Below are positions 61,028-64,000 of a stretch of 64,000 bases of DNA, piece after piece. Origin of the DNA: an uncultured Alteromonadaceae bacterium (GTDB lineage: Bacteria; Pseudomonadota; Gammaproteobacteria; Enterobacterales; Alteromonadaceae); the NCBI GenBank assembly GCA_947503265.1, contig CANNDC010000013.1:1-64000 (forward strand), written 5' to 3'. Both the position numbers and the translations under genes were made by a program. The notes under the pieces are model-generated. The model saw only the letters and a program-made list of their open reading frames with translations, was not told the DNA's origin and did no database searches. Numbering within the stretch: position 1 is the stretch's first letter; every line of letters starts with the position of its first letter.

Positions 61028-62440
61028 TCATTGAACTTCGTGCAGCAACAACACGCTTGGTTGTGAAATAAAGGCATGAGCCCTATCCCTGTTCCCTGGT
61101 TGGGTAAACCATGAAAGATAGTACTTACCTCCTTGAGGGCTTTTGCTACCTTTACCAACGAATACTCTATGCTCAAAATTGAGCTCACTACTGTTAAAAA
61201 TATTTTTATTTGATGCAGCGGTTATAGGTTCTAGTTGTGGGGGATATAAATGTGCATCTTCCACTTTTATAGTGGATAAAGTCTCTGAATCTAAAACAAA
61301 ACGCATAATTCGGTCATCACGACGGACAACCACTCCGATACGATTGTCATCAATCACTTCTGGCGCGTATGGCTTGACGGGAAACCTACCTAGTGAGCCA
61401 CCGCCTCCAAAATCCCATCGAAATCCAATCCAATCACTGATCTTAACGCTATTCCAACCCTTCGCTTCACGGCGAGCCACATACATTTGCGTATCACCAT
61501 TCTTATCATATTTATGATATGCAATGACAGGACGACTCTTTTGATCAAAACCTAGTTTGACATTCCCATTTATCATGCCACCTTTGGCAGGAACTGGGTC
61601 AACAACTTCAGTGTGCTTGAGTGTCAATGGAAGTTGAATTTTTTCGCCGCTTGAATTTTGCCAATTAACTAGGTCACTACTTCGTGCATAAGACAAACTA
61701 TGATTGGTTGACGCATCGGGGGTGTCACGCCAAACCCAGATAAGATGAAAATTTTCATCAGGTCCTTTGGTTGGACCCTCAAAATATCCACTCATTAAGC
61801 CTTCACCATCTAAGAACTGATTGGCATGCAATCGCGACCATGATTCGCTTTTGGTATCGTAAATATTGTAAATTTCGTTACCATTACCACTGCCGCCATC
61901 CCGATACTTAACTAATAACTCATTGTTCTTGTTTAGCATAAAAATTGGGTAAGTCATGCGTTGTTCGACAGCTTTGTCGACCATTACATTAATTCGTTTT
62001 AGAGAACGGACCTTGTATGGCTCACTTGTTCTAAAGTATTCAATTGAATCGGCATGCATATTTCCCATTACATGTAAGTTACCTGCACTGTCTAATTCCA
62101 TGGTCACATAGTTGTGACTGTCCCAACCAAGCCAACTGTCAACTTTATAATAACGCCAAGTTCTTCCTATCTCTCGATGTGCAACAGTCATTTGGCGATT
62201 GCTGTCAAAATACGCGACGAACTGATTTTTCCCTCTTGTTAAAAGGGAGGGATTGATGCGGTGACCAGACCAAACATTGTCAATCGCAATGCTACTGACA
62301 ACTGTATTTGATTCACTCTCTGCATTTGCGTTGAAAGAATAGAGAAAAGCAGCAATTAAAATAGCAAAGCCCAATAATTGATTGGAATAGTTAGTTTTAA
62401 TCTGCGATAGACTTTTATTATTACTGTAGAAGAAAAACAT
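61028..62440 (-). CDS. BNR-type beta-propeller protein, candidate polysaccharide lyase
   Basis: A 470-residue exported protein with a signal peptide (LLGFAILIAAFLYSFNANA). The mature part is a beta-propeller of the BNR_4-like group. WDSHNYVTMELDSAGNLHV followed by GNMHADSIEYFR (about 106-137), with His109-Asn110, resembles the central motif of ulvan lyases of the PL24/PL25 type. Several later Tyr/Trp blades (MSGYFEGPTKGPDENFHLIW) fit. It lies 17 bp after the sulfatase gene and is followed by GH88. Family membership from memory of motif layout; substrate (ulvan, glycosaminoglycan or other) is inferred. Confidence 0.72.
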   Translation of the reverse strand: MFFFYSNNKSLSQIKTNYSNQLLGFAILIAAFLYSFNANAESESNTVVSSIAIDNVWSGHRINPSLLTRGKNQFVAYFDSNRQMTVAHREIGRTWRYYKVDSWLGWDSHNYVTMELDSAGNLHVMGNMHADSIEYFRTSEPYKVRSLKRINVMVDKAVEQRMTYPIFMLNKNNELLVKYRDGGSGNGNEIYNIYDTKSESWSRLHANQFLDGEGLMSGYFEGPTKGPDENFHLIWVWRDTPDASTNHSLSYARSSDLVNWQNSSGEKIQLPLTLKHTEVVDPVPAKGGMINGNVKLGFDQKSRPVIAYHKYDKNGDTQMYVARREAKGWNSVKISDWIGFRWDFGGGGSLGRFPVKPYAPEVIDDNRIGVVVRRDDRIMRFVLDSETLSTIKVEDAHLYPPQLEPITAASNKNIFNSSELNFEHRVFVGKGSKSPQGGKYYLSWFTQPGNRDRAHAFISQPSVLLLHEVQ

Positions 62441-62457
62441 TCGTCTTCACCTCGTGT

Positions 62458-63936
62458 TTACAAGTTTAATTTGGCTTGTTCAGTGAGCTTTTGGAAGTAA
62501 GGATTGCCCGAGTATTCTGACACTGGAGACCAGTTAGCGTTTTCAACTGGCAAATGAGCACGCATACGGTCTTTGACCTCAGAATATGCTTCGTCATTTG
62601 CTACGTTATGCCACTCATTACTGTCATTACTATGATCATATAATTCTTCGCTACCATCCTCGTATCTAATATAGCGGTAGCGTTCTGTTTTAATTGCATG
62701 GTTGTTTGGACCGTAAGTGGTAACTGCTGCATGGGTCCACAAGCTATTTGGGTTAGTTATTAAAGGCGTTACATCGTTACCTTGGTTTTGTGGATTACTT
62801 GGCAACCCACACATTTTAATTAAGGTCGGGTATAGGTCTAATAAGCTAACAGGTTTGTTCGTTACCCTATTATCAGTACCCTTTCTTTGATTTTTTGGTG
62901 GCATAATAATCAACGGGGTACGAGTAGCGCGCTCCCAAAGTGCCATTTTGGCAAACTTACTCTTTTCGCCAATTTGATATCCATGATCACCCCAGAGCAC
63001 CACTGCGGTATTATTTGCGTATTGGCTGGCCTCCAATGCATCGAGTACGATACCAATGCAAGAATCGACAAACGAAACGCTCGCAAGATAAGCCTGCACC
63101 ATGTTTTTCCATTCACCGTTCTCGATCGCCCATTCAGTGGTAGGCATCATAGGCAATTCGGTTATTGCTTTGGCAATATTAGGTACGTCATTTAAATCAT
63201 CTTTAAAATACGGGGGTAATTTGATATCCGCGATTGGGTGCATGTCGAACCACTTCTGCGGTACATACCAAGGTACATGTGGCCTAAGAAAACCGCCAGC
63301 CATAAAGAAGGGCTTATTGTGTTGAGTATTTAACTGCTCGGCTAGCCAATGCGCAGATTCAAAATCCGGCATCTGTTCGTCTTTTTCAGGAAATGCTCCC
63401 CAATCCGTATTTGTGCGCTTGTCATGCCACTTCATCCTCTTCTCAGGATAGGGTCCAAAGCCTTTGACTCGCCCTCCGTATAAGTCAAAACTGTTGTTGG
63501 CGACTTGTTGATGGAAGATTTTCCCTACGGCTGCCGTGTAGTATCCATGCTGTTTAAAGTACTCACTAATAAAAGTTGACTGAGCGGCTTTTTCATTCGC
63601 GGATTTAATATCGTTATCTTTTACATGACCGTAGATCCCAGTCGTAGAGGGTGCTAGCCCGGTCATGATGCTGGCTCTAGAAGGGCCGCACAATGGAGCT
63701 GGTGCATGAGCGTTAGTAAAAACAGTTCCGTGTTTTGCTAGCTTATCTATATTAGGAGTTTTTGTATTTGGATGACCTCCCAATGGTCCGACCCAATCGT
63801 TCAGGTCATCTACAATCAACATCAGGACATTTGGGTATTCCGCTTTCAACAGAGTTAACCAGTCATGGTTGCAAGCAGTAAGCGCTGTAGCTGTAGCTAC
63901 CCCTGCCCCGCCCAGTATAAAGTTGCGTCTGTTCAT
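62458..63936 (-). CDS. Type I sulfatase (iduronate-2-sulfatase-like)
   Basis: A 492-residue formylglycine sulfatase. The N-terminus has a twin-arginine motif (RRNFILGG) and a lipobox (TALTAC), so it is probably a Tat-exported lipoprotein. Metal ligands are in LIVDDLNDW, the modified Cys83 in CGPSRASIMTG fits the C-x-P-S-R signature, and LWGDHGYQIGEKSKF and GGFLRPHVPW are as in the iduronate-2-sulfatase-like S1_7 subfamily. An anaerobic or FGE-type maturase is required; none is in the window. First gene seen of the lyase operon; genes further upstream are outside the window. Confidence 0.93.
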   Translation of the reverse strand: MNRRNFILGGAGVATATALTACNHDWLTLLKAEYPNVLMLIVDDLNDWVGPLGGHPNTKTPNIDKLAKHGTVFTNAHAPAPLCGPSRASIMTGLAPSTTGIYGHVKDNDIKSANEKAAQSTFISEYFKQHGYYTAAVGKIFHQQVANNSFDLYGGRVKGFGPYPEKRMKWHDKRTNTDWGAFPEKDEQMPDFESAHWLAEQLNTQHNKPFFMAGGFLRPHVPWYVPQKWFDMHPIADIKLPPYFKDDLNDVPNIAKAITELPMMPTTEWAIENGEWKNMVQAYLASVSFVDSCIGIVLDALEASQYANNTAVVLWGDHGYQIGEKSKFAKMALWERATRTPLIIMPPKNQRKGTDNRVTNKPVSLLDLYPTLIKMCGLPSNPQNQGNDVTPLITNPNSLWTHAAVTTYGPNNHAIKTERYRYIRYEDGSEELYDHSNDSNEWHNVANDEAYSEVKDRMRAHLPVENANWSPVSEYSGNPYFQKLTEQAKLNL

Positions 63937-64000
63937 TGTTTTTTACCTAACATTGAAATTTGTTTTCCCGTTTTGCTCGCAAAAAACCAATTTAAACAAC

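Overview
The window looks like chromosome from a marine gammaproteobacterium of the Alteromonadales (Alteromonas, Paraglaciecola or Glaciecola type). This is inferred from moderately AT-rich DNA, two large TonB-dependent receptors, a secreted polysaccharide-degrading set, and gammaproteobacterial gene orders (rnm-yciO-scpA-scpB-rluB beside a trpE-G-D-CF-B-A operon; folX-yfcH; tesA divergent from ybbA-ybbP). I see no phage, insertion sequence or CRISPR array.

Layout. (1) 0.2-11 kb: a catabolic island for an unidentified, probably carbohydrate-like substrate. It has a 928-residue outer lipoprotein, a TonB-dependent receptor, a divergent sodium:solute symporter, a large FAD-dependent oxidoreductase and an IclR regulator. 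(2) 11.3-13.2 kb: a PQQ-type aldose dehydrogenase and a MAPEG protein. (3) 13.2-24.9 kb: housekeeping genes rluB, scpB, scpA, yciO and rnm, divergent from a tryptophan operon with a complete attenuator (leader peptide with three tandem Trp codons), followed by yciI and arfB. (4) 24.9-31.4 kb: small envelope proteins, a PepSY / response regulator / sensor kinase operon, an AI-2E family permease, folX-yfcH and a cysteine-rich lipoprotein. (5) 31.5-35.1 kb: a 1208-residue exported protein of unknown function between two related short inverted repeats. (6) 35.3-46.2 kb: ybbP, ybbA and tesA, a second TonB-dependent receptor, a pair of translationally coupled amidohydrolases (one without the HxH metal motif), dusC and a DUF1289 protein. 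(7) 46.4-50 kb: a papain-like permuted hydrolase; tRNA-Ala and two tRNA-Glu genes downstream of gltX with spacer repeats; two identical tRNA-Val genes and a degenerate third. (8) 50-64 kb: a quinone oxidoreductase, then a long minus-strand run: sulfatase, BNR-type beta-propeller (candidate polysaccharide lyase), GH88 unsaturated uronyl hydrolase, YgjV-like protein, TRAP transporter (dctP-dctQ-dctM), gluconokinase, and the nickel-pincer racemase/epimerase system larA-larC-larE-larB.

The most notable system is region 8. A LarA-family nickel enzyme with its complete cofactor-synthesis set (LarB, LarE and a LarC with a histidine-rich segment) overlaps a gluconokinase gene and follows a TRAP acid transporter. 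The arrangement suggests import of a sugar acid, C2 epimerisation to gluconate and phosphorylation to 6-phosphogluconate. Upstream genes would depolymerise a sulfated uronic-acid polysaccharide (ulvan-like or glycosaminoglycan-like). Homology calls come from reading motifs and gene order; no database search was possible.
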